From the NCBI RefSeq assembly GCF_019279795.1, contig NC_056725.1, positions 1,752,610,916 to 1,752,674,915 of the forward strand: 64,000 nucleotides of DNA, written 5' to 3'. The DNA is from Protopterus annectens. Taxonomy: Eukaryota; Chordata; Ceratodontiformes; Protopteridae. The notes below the pieces were generated by a model. That model saw only the letters and a list, made by a program, of their open reading frames with translations. It searched no databases and was not told the origin of the DNA. Position 1 is the first letter of the stretch; every line of letters starts with the position of its first letter. Positions 45,525 to 58,131 of this stretch are shown here, in pieces. Both the position numbers and the translations under genes were made by a program.

Positions 45525-47009
45525 GCACAACAGGAGAACAGATATCTTTGGTGTCTTTAGAAGACACTTCTAACATTCTCTTTCAAAGTACAGTTCAAAA
45601 CGGATGCAATAATTTTGATAATGTTGTTATACTTCAGCATACAGTTATTCCACAATGATATTGCATATAGCAGGATTTCATGTATCAAGCTATTTTATTT
45701 TAAGCCAAAAACTGATTTTAAATATTTAAGTAATGTTTATTTTAACTAAGGTGAAGAATTATTTACTGTGCTGCAATTAGGGTGCCTCGTTTTATTTGGT
45801 CATCCTGACTTGCACAGCTGTTAGTCTGAACTATTACTGTTAACAGTACTGTTAGTGTTACTGTTAGTATTAGTATTAGTATTATTTTCAGGGGATAAAG
45901 CTGCAGCAGATAATTTTTGATTATAAACTGCATACGATTATATACATACATACATATCCACTCTGGCTTGTTTACAACAGCTCAGAACCTGAGTAATTCT
46001 TTCTTAGGGAAAATGAAGTACTTTAAAAAAACTCACTCCATCTCCTGGTGTGAAAAGAGTTTTGTATTGTATTGTATTTCATTTTCCTCACCAACTGCTC
46101 ACAGTGAGAATTCAGCAGTCGCCTAAAATATCCATTTGATGTACAAAGAACTGGCCTGTAATTATACCTCACCTGAAAAAATTAATTGTACTTTATGACA
46201 CTGACTCTCATGCCTTGTAGCATTCACTGTCACATGATTAGAAGCTGCACTGTTACTTATTGAGTTAGTGCGGATGCAGAATATGTTTGTGCTTTTTTCG
46301 AGCGCAGTGTATTATCATTTGTTAAATAACATGGCTATGGAATCTCTTTTGGCCCCTCACTATGCCATTTTTCTTTCTACAGATGAGCAAGGACATTCTA
46401 TTTTTAATAATGTGCTTTCACAGAACATCTGGTAGGATTCAAAGCACTTTACTTATGATACGTGCTATATATCTTCAGGTTCCAAACCTTCATTAGTTGT
46501 TTTCGTGAATTTACTCAGTCATTTTCCACTTTGCTAGCACACAAAATAAAACTGGAAAGTCCTTTTACAGAACATGGATTATTGCAGTCTGAGCTTTATA
46601 GGCAGCCAATTAATAAAGATAACCACTGTGTTATGAAATGTGCCATCTGCCTTTGGTAGTAACCCTGTGATACATCTAATAGACAATTCATGCATGTAGC
46701 TTGGAATACCTCTGTTAGATGTGTTCTGACAGGAATGTGAGAGCACACAAGAAAGATCTGAGGTTATTCGGTACTACATGAAAGGAGTTAATGACAATGA
46801 ATAAAATGTAACTGAGTGGTTAATTAAAATATTTCTTATTCAGGAAAGGAGGGTAAAACTAATGCCAGTGGAAATATTGCAAGTTAGTGCAATAAGAAAA
46901 TGTAAACAGCAATGAATATAAAAATATTTTAATATGCTTTGGATAAGCCAATTCTTGCTACTGGGTAAGCTACAAAGAACTGCGGTATTTGTAAATATTA
47001 AGTGACACC

Positions 47010-47013
<4 letters not shown>
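45525..47013. other. No recognisable gene
   Basis: AT-rich spacer; the frames of 62-69 codons have no family features. A short (GTTACT)-like slippage zone lies at 45836-45885. Confidence 0.5.

Positions 47014-47105
<92 letters not shown>
47014..47105. repeat. (TA)n microsatellite
   Basis: Two TA runs (47014-47047, 47055-47105) with a short 'taaatac' break. Confidence 0.98.
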
Positions 47106-47108
<3 letters not shown>

Positions 47109-47394
47109 ACATACACACAGTAATCTGAAGTTACTGCAGTTAATAGAAAGAAAAACTATAAATGGAATCTAAATACAAGATGGGACATGAAAACTCATTT
47201 AAGTGTTAAGGAAATAAAGCTGCAATGTGCAAACATATATTATCAGTATCCCTCCCAAAAAATCCATACAATCATTTGGTGTATATGCAAACTTGTAGCA
47301 GGGAGCATTTTGTGGATCTACTACATGTGCTTGTGACAAATTTGCTTGAGCCACACATTCCTGCTGCCACTCGTTCATTTTGGCAAGTGTATTA

Positions 47395-47770
47395 ACTCCC
47401 ACTAACCCACCTTTCTTAATGTTAACTATCCCTACCAGAAACCTGTTTCTAACCCTAAAAATTCCCACCCAGTCCCTAACCCTAAAATCCCCCATCCTTC
47501 ACTAAATCTAAAATCCCCTTTCTAACCTTAATGTCCCAAACACTCACTAAACTTAAAATCTTCTACCCCCCTCCTTAAACCTAATCCTAAAACCCCCTTC
47601 CACCTCCCATCCCCTTTCACATCCTAAACCTGAAATCTCCACCCACCTCCCTAACCTTAAAGTCCTTATCATTCCTTAAGCCTGAAATCTCCATCCCCCT
47701 CCTTAACCCTAAAGTCTATGGTCCACTCCCAGTTCCCTTCCTAACCATAAGAGCACCCTCCTGGTTCCAC
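47395..47770. repeat. C-rich degenerate minisatellite with CCCTAA-like phrases
   Basis: Units of roughly 25-45 bp recur, such as 'ccctaaccctaaaatccccc', 'ccttaaacctaatcctaaaa' and 'ccttaaccctaaagtc'. The strand asymmetry is strong (C against G). Telomere-like hexamers occur singly or in pairs, not as an array, so this is a decayed minisatellite rather than a telomere relic. Confidence 0.65.
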
Positions 47771-50336
47771 CTACCCAATTACCTGGGTTGTGGGAAACAC
47801 TTGCGTGTGTCAGTATCTTAGGACATAAGCAGATAGAGCAGCAGCTGTGTCACTGAACTCATCTTCAAGTTCAAGGGCAAGCAACTGATTAGATGGGGCT
47901 ACAGCCGTTCAAGTCTCTGTCTGTGAGTTACTGGAATTTCAGCACCTGGGGCTCAAGCAGCTGTAAGGATTCCACATTTGGTATCTGTTACTTAATATTC
48001 ATATGAACATTTTATGTGAAGATTAAAGAAAGCAGTGAGAATGTTTAAGTTCAAAATGTTGGACTACATTAAAGTTAAAAAAAAAGCCTCATCCAGTGAG
48101 GTCGCTGAATAACTTTATGGAAAACTAGCATTCTCACTGGCAGCCTTAACATGCCAAGTATGACTATTTGAAAAAGATGTGTTAATTAAAACAATTAATT
48201 TTTCTCTTAGAAATATTATGTTTTTTCTATTTATTTCCATTTGAAAAGAGTCTAAAGAAAACACTTTTTGCATTCTTTCAATCAGTCTGAGGAATATCAA
48301 CATTTTCTCACAAAAGTGTATTTTTATTTTGCTTACTTATATTTCTTAGTGCGTGGATTACATACCTTAAAGTGTGACTTTTTATCAACATGCCACTCTA
48401 CAGCTGCATCAATGGCATGCTTTATGGTCTGTCTTTTTATAGCACATGTTCAGTTATGGAAAAATGTCTTATTGAAGTAAAATAGCTTAAATATTTATTT
48501 TTATGAGAAAATATTTATATCATAAGGCTGAGTAACCCAGCATGTTTGGTTATCTATTATTTGAGCTATATTTTTTAAGTATTTTTGAAAGCTGTAGTCC
48601 AAAATAATGTTACAAACAAATTACATTTCATTTTGGCACTTTGGCACAAAAGAACAAATAAATGAAGGAATACAGGCTTACTACCATCTTTGATCTTTTT
48701 CCACTGAAAGATAAGTACATGCTGTACACCTGTAAAAACTGCAGACATCAGCAAAACATCTCTCTTTCATCCCTATAATTTAAATGTAAATGAAACTGCT
48801 CCTCAGTCACCTTCTGTAGTGTGAAAACATGCATTACTCCATCCTAAAGGTCTTAAACCTTTTCATGCAAAGCATCGTATGAACTGTTGATGTGCAAATG
48901 TAAAATTTATATTCTCAAGTAATTACATGTCTCTTGTCCCCTGCATTTTCAAATAACTTTGTTTCTAACCTAGAGATGCTTTCATTTTTGAAAACAGCAT
49001 GGCACTTGTTATATATAAAGTGCTGCTTGACAGATATATGACAGATACACAAGTACTGTGGATGGCAATGACAAACCTTAACTTACACAGCAGAATGTCT
49101 GCAAGTATGTACACTAACACATTACATATTCATACATTATTCAGTGCAGATTATTATAACGTATGTATGTTAATACATTTACTCAAAACTTGCAGTGGAA
49201 TGAATTCTGGTGCCATTGTGGCATCTAGCAGGCAGAAATTTTATTACATGTTCTGCAGTCATCTAATTATTTCACATATTGCGACTTGCCAGACCTAACT
49301 GATAGCTCTGGCTGTCCACACTCTGGAAATATGGTCTGGAAATATGGTTTGTTTAGGGAATTCAGAGCAAATTATATTGAGAGTACAGACATAACTGCAC
49401 ATGGGGATCTTTGTCATGGTGGATTATGATGGGAGGCATATATGGATATATAAACATACCCCAGGCAGATAATGTCTGACATGCTGGCTCCATGGTACAT
49501 AGGGATGCATCATTAACTGTTCCACAGCTGATTTGGGTTAAAACAACGGAAATGGCAGTGGAGTTGCTAACTCTGGTGGGAAGGGAATCAGCAACTAATT
49601 CTGGCTTGCCCATCATGGAGGGAGGAAGTCTTATTCGCCTTTGTCCTTACACTTTCCTCATAATGACAGCATTTATTGCTGCACTTTGACCAGAAGTTTA
49701 TTGTACACACATATAACAATTTTTAACTGTTGTAAATTCCATTTTAACTATTTCAACACATAAAGGTATACAGCATTTACAGTCAGCTAAATATTGTAAC
49801 TCACATGTCACTTTGTATGGTTATAATTATTTTATTTCCCTATCACTTTAACCACTGTTCAGCCAAGATCATATACATTCTGTTTACTACCTTCCTCAGT
49901 CATGTCTAATGACCTGAAGCCAGTACAGTGTCATGGTAAACCTTCACTTCCATCTGATTTTGTATGCCCATCAATTTACTTAAGCTAATAATTTATCATA
50001 TCATCCTCTAGTCAGTACAGATATTTGCTAGTTAGAGAAGCATACTCCAGCCCCACCTGACATCTTTCTCAGGGAGGCAATACCATTGCCTCTCTTCCCC
50101 ACCAACCTGCCTTCTTCTCACTTCACTGTCATCTCTGTTTTCCAATGCACCTATCACTTTATTATAAAGTATGTTTGCTTTGGAGATGGTGCTTAGTTTA
50201 GTATAGCTAATTATGTGCCTATCTGAACTATTTTATGGTGCTATTATCTTGTGAAGTCTAAAATCTCTGTGTTTTTTTTCTAACATATTTCACACTTTAC
50301 ATTGCATGTTGTGATGTATGTATCTTTGACCAGGAT
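47771..50336. other. No recognisable gene
   Basis: Apparently single-copy AT-rich DNA. The open frames are at most 99 codons and overlap on both strands. I see no RNA gene or transposon signature. Confidence 0.5.
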
Positions 50337-53300
50337 AGTGCACGTAGAAATGGTTCCATACCAACCCACCTCAATGGCATCAAGGGACGGAGCCCTGACT
50401 CTGACCAAGCTGACTCAAGTTTCAACTAGCAACTCAAGCGCTGGTGGAGCCTGGGAGGGAAGTGCAAGAAGGAATGGCTTTGCCAGCTCATCCACTCCAG
50501 TATGGAGGGGGTTCTGCTGTGATAAAAACACACTCCTGGTGATGGAGATGGTGTCATAATCACAGGAAAGATTACCATTAACTGCGGCATTTGAGGGGAG
50601 GACAATACCAACTGATGTCACATACAGTGATTCATATGGTATCACTAACTTTACCCACTGAGTACATACCAAAAATATTTCCTAGTGTGCAAGACCAGTG
50701 TATGTGATGTTGCTAGCTGCTGTGCTTCACTTCTCCTTCCTCACCCACCACTTGTGTGATACCAGCTCCAGCAAATAGTACTGTGTAAACTTAAGGTAAA
50801 ATGGTGCAGCCAAGAAGTTGAAGATAAGTAGAGACATTCAAATGGGGAAGATAAAATGGTTCCTTACTAACCCACATACCCAATTAAGAAAAAGCTAGGT
50901 AAATAAATATAACTTTTTGTGAAACTCTTTAATCCCCCCTTTGCCTTGAAGGCATGAGATGAACCAGCCTCCTATTCACCCACCAGGATGCAACCTATTT
51001 TGCCACAGAGGTTGTTACCTCTCTTCTCCTTAGTCTTGCACCATCACCCAGTCACTTCAAGTCACTTTACCTTCTTACCCTCAAAGCAGAGGCCTAAATC
51101 TCGAAGGAGGGGATGTTGAAAGGTTCAAGGCCAGGGTCTTTCCAATGTACATCAACCCTGTTCCATATTGGATCCCTTTTATTAAAATCCTTATAATCAA
51201 AAAAAAAAAAAAAAAACAAGTGATCAGCTGTTTTCACCTCATTGTGATTAATACAGTTCTTGGTCCTCTCAGGTTGCAAAAATGCAAGTCTGCCAATAAT
51301 AGCTGACCAGCTTATTGTAATGGGAGAAAACATTGCTCTAATGACTGTTATATCTCTCATCTTTTGTGACACCAACTCTCATTTTGGTATACAGCCTTAA
51401 TCACTGCCATCCACTCACTTAATCACAGCCTAGAACAGGCTCCCCATTCATGTGATGCAGAGTCCATCCCTAACTATACTTTAGCATAGCCTTGACCAAT
51501 GCATGTGAAATCGTAAATTCACTTTGAGTCTGACCCCCATATCTCTGATCAACAGAGGCAGGCAGCAATGCCCAAACTAACAACCCCCCCCCCCAACATA
51601 ACTTCTAGAAACTTCCTAACATACATCATTCTAATAAACACCTGTGATACACAGGGACACAACTGTGTTGGATTTCACAGCTAGGATTGTAAAGGCCCTG
51701 TTGGTCATTAGCTAGTATATACCTGTTAACCTGTGAACCTAAATGCAGTGGCATAAACTGAGGTTGACCAGTCTCTTGATGTATTTTGTTTAATGTAGGA
51801 ATAAACTGAGGCCACATCATTCCCATTTGCCTCTACCAGTGGAGCCTCTATTTCCTAGAGTGAAGTCCAGTGGACTGCTACCCCAGGAACACCATTGCTT
51901 CCCTCTCAGTTATAAACACAAAACAATGTCCTATTAGAAACACCTTATTCAGACCTGTAAAGGAAACAGAGTAACATGTTAGTACAGGTGCATGAATCAT
52001 TGTATGATTTTCTCCTACTAGGTGACTTCCATCTCCTCCTGTATGGGTGGACTCTCAGCACACCTCCCTCCCTTTCCTCCCATATTTACTCCTCAGCCCC
52101 ACATTTTTACAAAGTGGTATGTATAACCCAAATAAGTCCTTCATAACAACCTTTCTACAGTCTTAATCAGATCTGCTAACTCCCCATCTTGGGCTATATT
52201 TGTTACCCATCCAGTCTTGAAGGAATTGATGGTACAAGCAGAATCAGGGCTCTCAAAAGCCAAGGCTTCTTTTAGCAAGGTCTCAGACTGCCATGGCCAT
52301 AGGAGTTGCTTAGAGGCAGCTTAAAATAGCTCTTTAGTTGTCACCCACAGCCTAAATACAAGTGACGAGGCACAAAAGCAGGACAGAGCTGACATCCTGG
52401 CTTATTTGGAGCCCTTTGAATCCTTGATCAGTTTTGGAATCTTTCACCTACACTAGGACTTGTTTGGATACAATGTAAACATTTTTCAAGTTAATTTCCA
52501 CTGAATATCTCAGTCTTGCTGCTCAGTAACTCAGCTATTCAGAATACTCCATTTCATAGGAACATAGGAACAATACTACGCCAGCAAGCACAAGGACCAT
52601 ATGATGCCTAGCCATATAAACCTTTAAGGAGACACAAACATAACAGTCTGTGCCTCCTTTTTCAAACACTTAAAGTGCTCACCTCCCAAATCTAGCAGAC
52701 CTGTACATCCTAACCCTGGTATATATTTGTGTCTACTCATCCAATCACCAAGGCTAGCCTTAGAGGTAGTCAGAGGAGTAGTACTCTGTTTGACCAGGGG
52801 TAACTTATTCCATAGGCTAGGAATATGTATATCTCTACAGTGAGTCCTGTTTGTTGGTGTTGATTTTGGTCCATAGTGAGAGTATTTGTAGAGTCGCTGG
52901 TTTTGCAAAGAATGGATCTGGTCCTCAGAGCAGCCTGTAGGCTACTGAATATAAGAAGAGTTGCAAGAATCTATTAGTAGAGCTGAAGAATTTAAGGCCT
53001 TTAACTTTCTTGTTAAGGCATTTTGGGAGCCTTCCCAGATGAGTGATATACTACCTGCTTTATACATACTAAAGAAGACATTGTATTCAATAATGGGTCA
53101 TATATGGAAAGAGTATAGTGGCAGGATGATTACTTTGGAACTTGAAGATATTCCCTTGGAAATTAACTGGGTCAGTTAGGAGGATTTCCTCTCTAGGCAG
53201 AAATATGATCAAATGAGAGAGAACTGTCCATATAGGTACCCATGTTTCTTATGAATGTGTCTGTTTCAAAAAGAGCACCATTTGCAACATATGAGGTAGG

Positions 53301-54518
53301 AACAGCTTTTGTATCAATTGCTATTATGCTGCGCATTTTGCATTTAACTTGAGTCCGTTTTCAGGGCACCCATCATGTGCATATTGCAGCCCTTGCTATA
53401 TAGTATCAATGTATTGGGGGGAAACAATTTCCAGCTTGCAATCATCAGAAAACTTGGTCAACCACATTTATGGGATATTGGACTGGATGTCTACAAAATA
53501 AATGCCATACAAGAGAGGGACCCAGCACTGATTCCTATGGTACCTCATATATTTAACTTGAGACATTTTTCAGAGCACCTCTTTTGAGCATATTCTCACC
53601 CTTGTAGGAGCTGCCTAGTATCAGTGAGATGTGTGGATAACAGTGTACAGATTACTGTCATCAGCAAACTTGGTCATCCACACTTGGGATATTGGACTAC
53701 GTGTCAGTAAAATTAATTAAAACAGGAGAGGGCTCAGCAATAACCCATGTGGAATCCAACTAGCTACAATTTTACTTTTAGAGGATACCAGAAACTTTCA
53801 CAACCTGGGATCTGTCTGATAACCAGCTTACAATCCATTGGATAACATAGGGTTTACTTTATGTTTAATTTTTATCCATGCCAAGTTAGAAGATAGTACC
53901 AAAAACCACGGTCATATCAAGATAAGTAGTGTTCACTGACCGACAACTGACCACAACCTCTGTAACCTTTTCAAAAATGCTTGCTAAGTTCTAGAGACAA
54001 AACCTGCCCTTTAAAAAATGAAACTGATTGGGGTCTCGACCAGTTATGCTGCCTGTGTATGCAGAAATGAGTTCTGCTATAATACCTTCCACAATTTTGC
54101 ATATAAGGCTGATAGATCATTTTTGCCAGGGTCTGTACAGGGGCCACCCTGGTGTAGGAGAATCTCAAAAAAGGCTATTCTGCAGTTATCAAGCACATAT
54201 CCTGGGGATGGTCTAAGGTAAAATAGTTTAAACAGAGGTTTAGGTAGCATATATTTGACATGGGTGAAAATGCACCCCCGGATTTACTAATCTTCTGTGC
54301 AGGACTAGTCTGCACAGAAGCAGCTGCTTACGAGCAGGATGGCAGTGCGCCATGCATATTAAAAAAGGCGCACTGCCTGACCTCCTAGGCATACATGGAG
54401 CATATACGAGTGCAAAGGGCATGTCTGAAAGCAGATCACTCAGAATAAACATGCCCCTGCAAAGTAGAACAGCAGAAAGTGGAAATAAATGAGCAAGGCC
54501 GCACATAGGTGTCGCATA
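50337..54518. repeat. About 4.2-kb direct duplication, copy 1
   Basis: From 'agtgcacgtagaaatggttc' to 'gcacataggtgtcgcata' the sequence recurs at 55911-60099 with very few differences (offset 5574 at the start, 5580 at the end). The copy contains an unidentified left part (50337-52556, with an A-run at 51199-51216), a minus-strand CR1 fragment (52557-54235) and a right part (54236-54518). Differences are scattered substitutions and short indels, by eye only one or two per 100 bases. Confidence 0.95.
52557..54235 (-). mobile_element. CR1-group fragment in duplication copy 1
   Basis: The minus strand reads 'LHQGGPCTDPGKNDLS' (relatives 'LHKGGASTDPRNYRPIS'), 'DPNQFHFLKGRFCL', 'TTYLDMTVVFGTIF' (motif A, changed), 'SKPYVIQWIVSWLSDRSQVV' and, at 52908-52624, 'THCRDIHIPSLWNKLPLVKQ', 'SKASLGDWMSRHKYIPGLGC'. 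The end at 52557 is 'cataggaacataggaac' read on +, i.e. the 'gttcctatg' terminal repeat of CR1. It is more diverged than the 36.5-kb family, with many stops. Confidence 0.85.
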
Positions 54519-55169
54519 AGTTTATACAAGGTCAATTTTAGTACTGTTTGTATGTTCCCCCAATATATTTGGCCTTGTCCAGATTTCCTGCATTAAGAAG
54601 TTGAGAGGTATGTGCAAATAAATTGCTTTATAGAATTTGGAATATCCAAACCTCTCAACTGTCCCCAATTTTGGCTCAAAATTTTGCTCTCCCCCTAATA
54701 ATCTCCGCAAAATAGCAATTTTGGAAGAAAACGTGGAGGGTTTACTTTTATAAATAACTGTAATGATCAGAGTTATACATTACTTTTATTTCAGAAATGC
54801 ATGTAGATTCTCTAATTTTGTTAGCTGCTCTAAGTTAACTGTGCTCATATTAAAACGGTGTCCCTTCTTTGACAGGTTCCCAGCTGTATTGTCTGGCAAT
54901 TTTATGCTTTTGCATCACATTTTTGTCCGTTTTTCATAAAATTGCAGTTTTCTGGCAAATTAGTGGCAAATTGTTAAAGACTGAAGTTAGAAAATAATGG
55001 CAGACATTTGAGTTTCAGATTTCATACCCTTCAGAAAATTCATACTAATGCAAGACCTACTATTCTATTATCTTTTCTAAGTTTATAAGAGCAATATTTA
55101 AAAAAATGTCCTTATTTTTGGGCCTTTGCCTCAGTTTTATTTATGAGTTTGTTGCTGTAAGAGGTTGAG

Positions 55170-55241
<72 letters not shown>

Positions 55242-55575
55242 GGTAGGTAGCATACCTCTCAACTGTCCAAATTTTGCAGAATGTCCAGATTTTTGCCCCA
55301 TATATTTTGTCTGTTCCTCATAAATTTTGTGATTTTCTAGAAAATCATTGAAGGCCGAAGTTGCTAAATAATGACAGACATTTGAGTTTCAGACTTCATG
55401 TCCTTTAGAAAAATTCATACTAGCACAAATCCTGTTATTCTAGCAACTTTCTCATACTAGCACAAATCCTGCTCTAGCAACTTTCTAAGTTCACGAGAGC
55501 ATTATTTAATATCTGTCCCTGTTTATTTTAGGCTTTGTCCATATTTCTTGCACTAAGAGGTAGGTAGGGGTGTGT
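54519..55575. mobile_element. Cluster of related MITE-like units with 'acctctcaac' ends
   Basis: The end phrase 'gttgagaggta' occurs at 54600-54610 and 'gttgagaggt' at 55164-55173; the start phrase 'acctctcaactgtcc' occurs at 54650 and 55254. This gives a partial unit (about 54519-54610), a unit at 54650-55173 and a unit at 55254-55562. Internal text also matches between units ('gacagacatttgagtttcag' is shared). A (TG)n array at 55173-55239 separates the last two. No coding capacity. Confidence 0.65.
55173..55239. repeat. (TG)n microsatellite
   Basis: Uninterrupted dinucleotide run that starts directly at the 'gttgagaggtg' end of a MITE-like unit. Confidence 0.98.
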
Positions 55576-55829
55576 GTGTGAATGAAACACCCTAGTTGGG
55601 GTAGCAGGTGGTAATTTACTCAAGCTCAAAACCTGTACCTCAGTTACAGAAAACAAAAGCATGAATCCTGTACCCCAACTACCATGCCACATTTTTCAAA
55701 GAACTGACTTTCAGGTTCATTTTCAATTCAAGGAACCGAGTTTGAGTGAATCTATATTATATTACTGAAGAGGCATTACAGTGAATGCCTCTTCATCGAC
55801 ACTAAAAGAGCGAACCGTGAATTACGAGA

Positions 55830-55910
55830 ATGGCCGTAGCTTGGCTTGGGAGGGGGGGTAGCAGTTTGCGAGCTGTGAGTACAAATTTGAAAATCCTAGC
55901 TACACCCCTG
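55830..55910 (-). mobile_element. Short hAT-like terminal fragment or MITE
   Basis: On the minus strand the right edge reads 'caggggtgtagctagg', a common type of hAT terminus. The left edge, read on +, has the related 'ggccgtagcttgg'. It is about 80 bp long and ends exactly where duplication copy 2 begins. No duplicated 8-mer was found. Confidence 0.4.
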
Positions 55911-58131
55911 AGTGCACGTAGAAATGGTTCCATACCAACCCACCTCAATGGCATCAAGGGACGGAGCCCTGACTCTGACCAAGCTGACTCAAGTTTCAAC
56001 TAGCAACTCAAGTGCTGGTGGAGCCTGGGAGGGAAGTGCAAGAAGGAATGGCTTTGCCAGCTCATCCACTCCAGTATGGAGGGGGTTCTGCCTGTGATAA
56101 AAACACACTCCTGGTGATGGAGATGGTGTCATAATCACAGGAAAGATTACCATTAACTGCGGCATTTCAGGGGAGGACAATACCAACTGATGTCACATAC
56201 AGTGATTCATATGGTATCACTAAATTTACCCACTGAGGACATACCAAAAATATTTCCTAGTGTGCAAGACCAGTGTATGTGATGTTGCTAGCTGCTGTGC
56301 TTCACTTCTCCTTCCTCACCCACCACTTGTGTGATACCAGCTCCAGCAAATAGTACTGTGTAAACTTAAGGTAAAATGGTGCAGCCAAGAAGTTGAAGAT
56401 AAGTAGAGACATTCAAATGGGGAAGATAAAATGGTTCCTTACTAACCCACATACCCAATTAAGAAAAAGCTAGGTAAATAAATATAACTTTTTGTGAAAC
56501 TCTTTAATCCCCCCTTTGCCTTGAAGGCATGAGATGAACCAGCCTCCTATTCACCCACCAGGATGCAACCTATTGCCCCACAGAGGTTGTTACCTCTCTT
56601 CTCCTTAGTCTTGCACCATCACCCAGTCACTTCAAGTCACTTTACCTTCTTACCCTCAAAGCAGAGGCCTAAATCTCGAAGGAGGGGATGTTGAAAGGTT
56701 CAAGGCCAGGGTCTTTCCAATGTACATCAACCCTGTGCCATATTGGATCCCTTTTATCAAAATCCTTATAATCAAAAAAAAAAAAAAAAACAAGTGATCA
56801 GCTGTTTTCACCTCATTGTGATTAATACAGTACTTGGTCCTCTCAGGTTGCAAAAATGCAAGTCTGCCAATAATAGCTGACCAGCTTATTGTAATGGGAG
56901 AAAACATTGCTCTAATGACTGTTATATCTCTCATCTTTTGTGACACCAACTCTCATTTTGGTATACAACCTTAATCACTGCCATCCACTCACTTAATCAC
57001 AGCCTAGAACAGGCTCCCCATTCATGTGATGCAGAGTCCATCCCTAACTATACTTTAGCATAGCCTTGACCAATGCATGTGAAATCGTAAATTCACTTTG
57101 AGTCTGACCCCCATATCTCTGATCAACAGAGGCAGGCAGCAATGCCCAAACTAACAACCCTCCCCCCCCAACATAACTTCTAGAAACTTCCTAACATACA
57201 TCATTCTAATAAACACCTGTGATACACAGGGACACAACTGTGTTGGATTTCACAGCTAGGATTATAAAGGCCCTGTTGGTCATTAGCTAGTATATACCTG
57301 TTAACCTGTGAACCTAAATGCAGTGGCATAAACTGAGGCTGACCAGTCTCTTGATGTATTTTGTTTAATGTAGGAATAAACTGAGGCCACATCATTCCCA
57401 TTTGCCTCTACCAGTGGAGCCTCTATTTCCTAGAGTGAAGTCCAGTGGACTGCTACCCCAGGAACACCATTGCTTCCCTCTCAGTTATAAACACAAAACA
57501 ATGTCCTATTAGAAACACCTTATTCAGACCTGTAAAGGAAACAGAGTAGCATGTTAGTACAGGTGCATGAATCATTGTATGATTTTCTCCTACTAGGTGA
57601 CTTCCATCTCCTCCTGTATGGGTGGACTCTCAGCACACCTCCCTCCCTTTCCTCCCATATTTACTCCTCAGCCCCACATTTTTACAAAGTGGTATGTGTA
57701 ACCCAAATAAGTCCTTCATAACCACCTTTCTACAGTCTTAATCAGATCTGCTAACTCCCCATCTTGGGCTATATTTGTTACCCATCCAGTCTTGAAGGAA
57801 TTGATGGTACAAGCAGAATCAGGGCTCTCAAAACCCAAGGCTTCTTTTAGCAAGGTCTCAGACTGCCATGGCCATAGGAGTTGCTTAGAGGCAGCTTAAA
57901 ATAGCTCTTTAGTTGTCACCCACAGCCTAAACACAAGTGACGAGGCACAAAAGCAGGACAGAGCTGACATCCTGGCTTATTTGGAGCCCTTTGAATCCTT
58001 GATCAGTTTTGGAATCTTTCACCTACACTAGGACTTGTTTGGATACAATGTAAACATTTTTCAAGTTAATTTCCACTGAATATCTCAGTCTTGCTGCTCA
58101 GCAACTCAGCTATTCAGAATACTCCATTTCA

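Noticed and set aside
47395..47770. Interstitial telomere array
   Set aside because: CCCTAA units are never in runs of more than two and the spacing is irregular.
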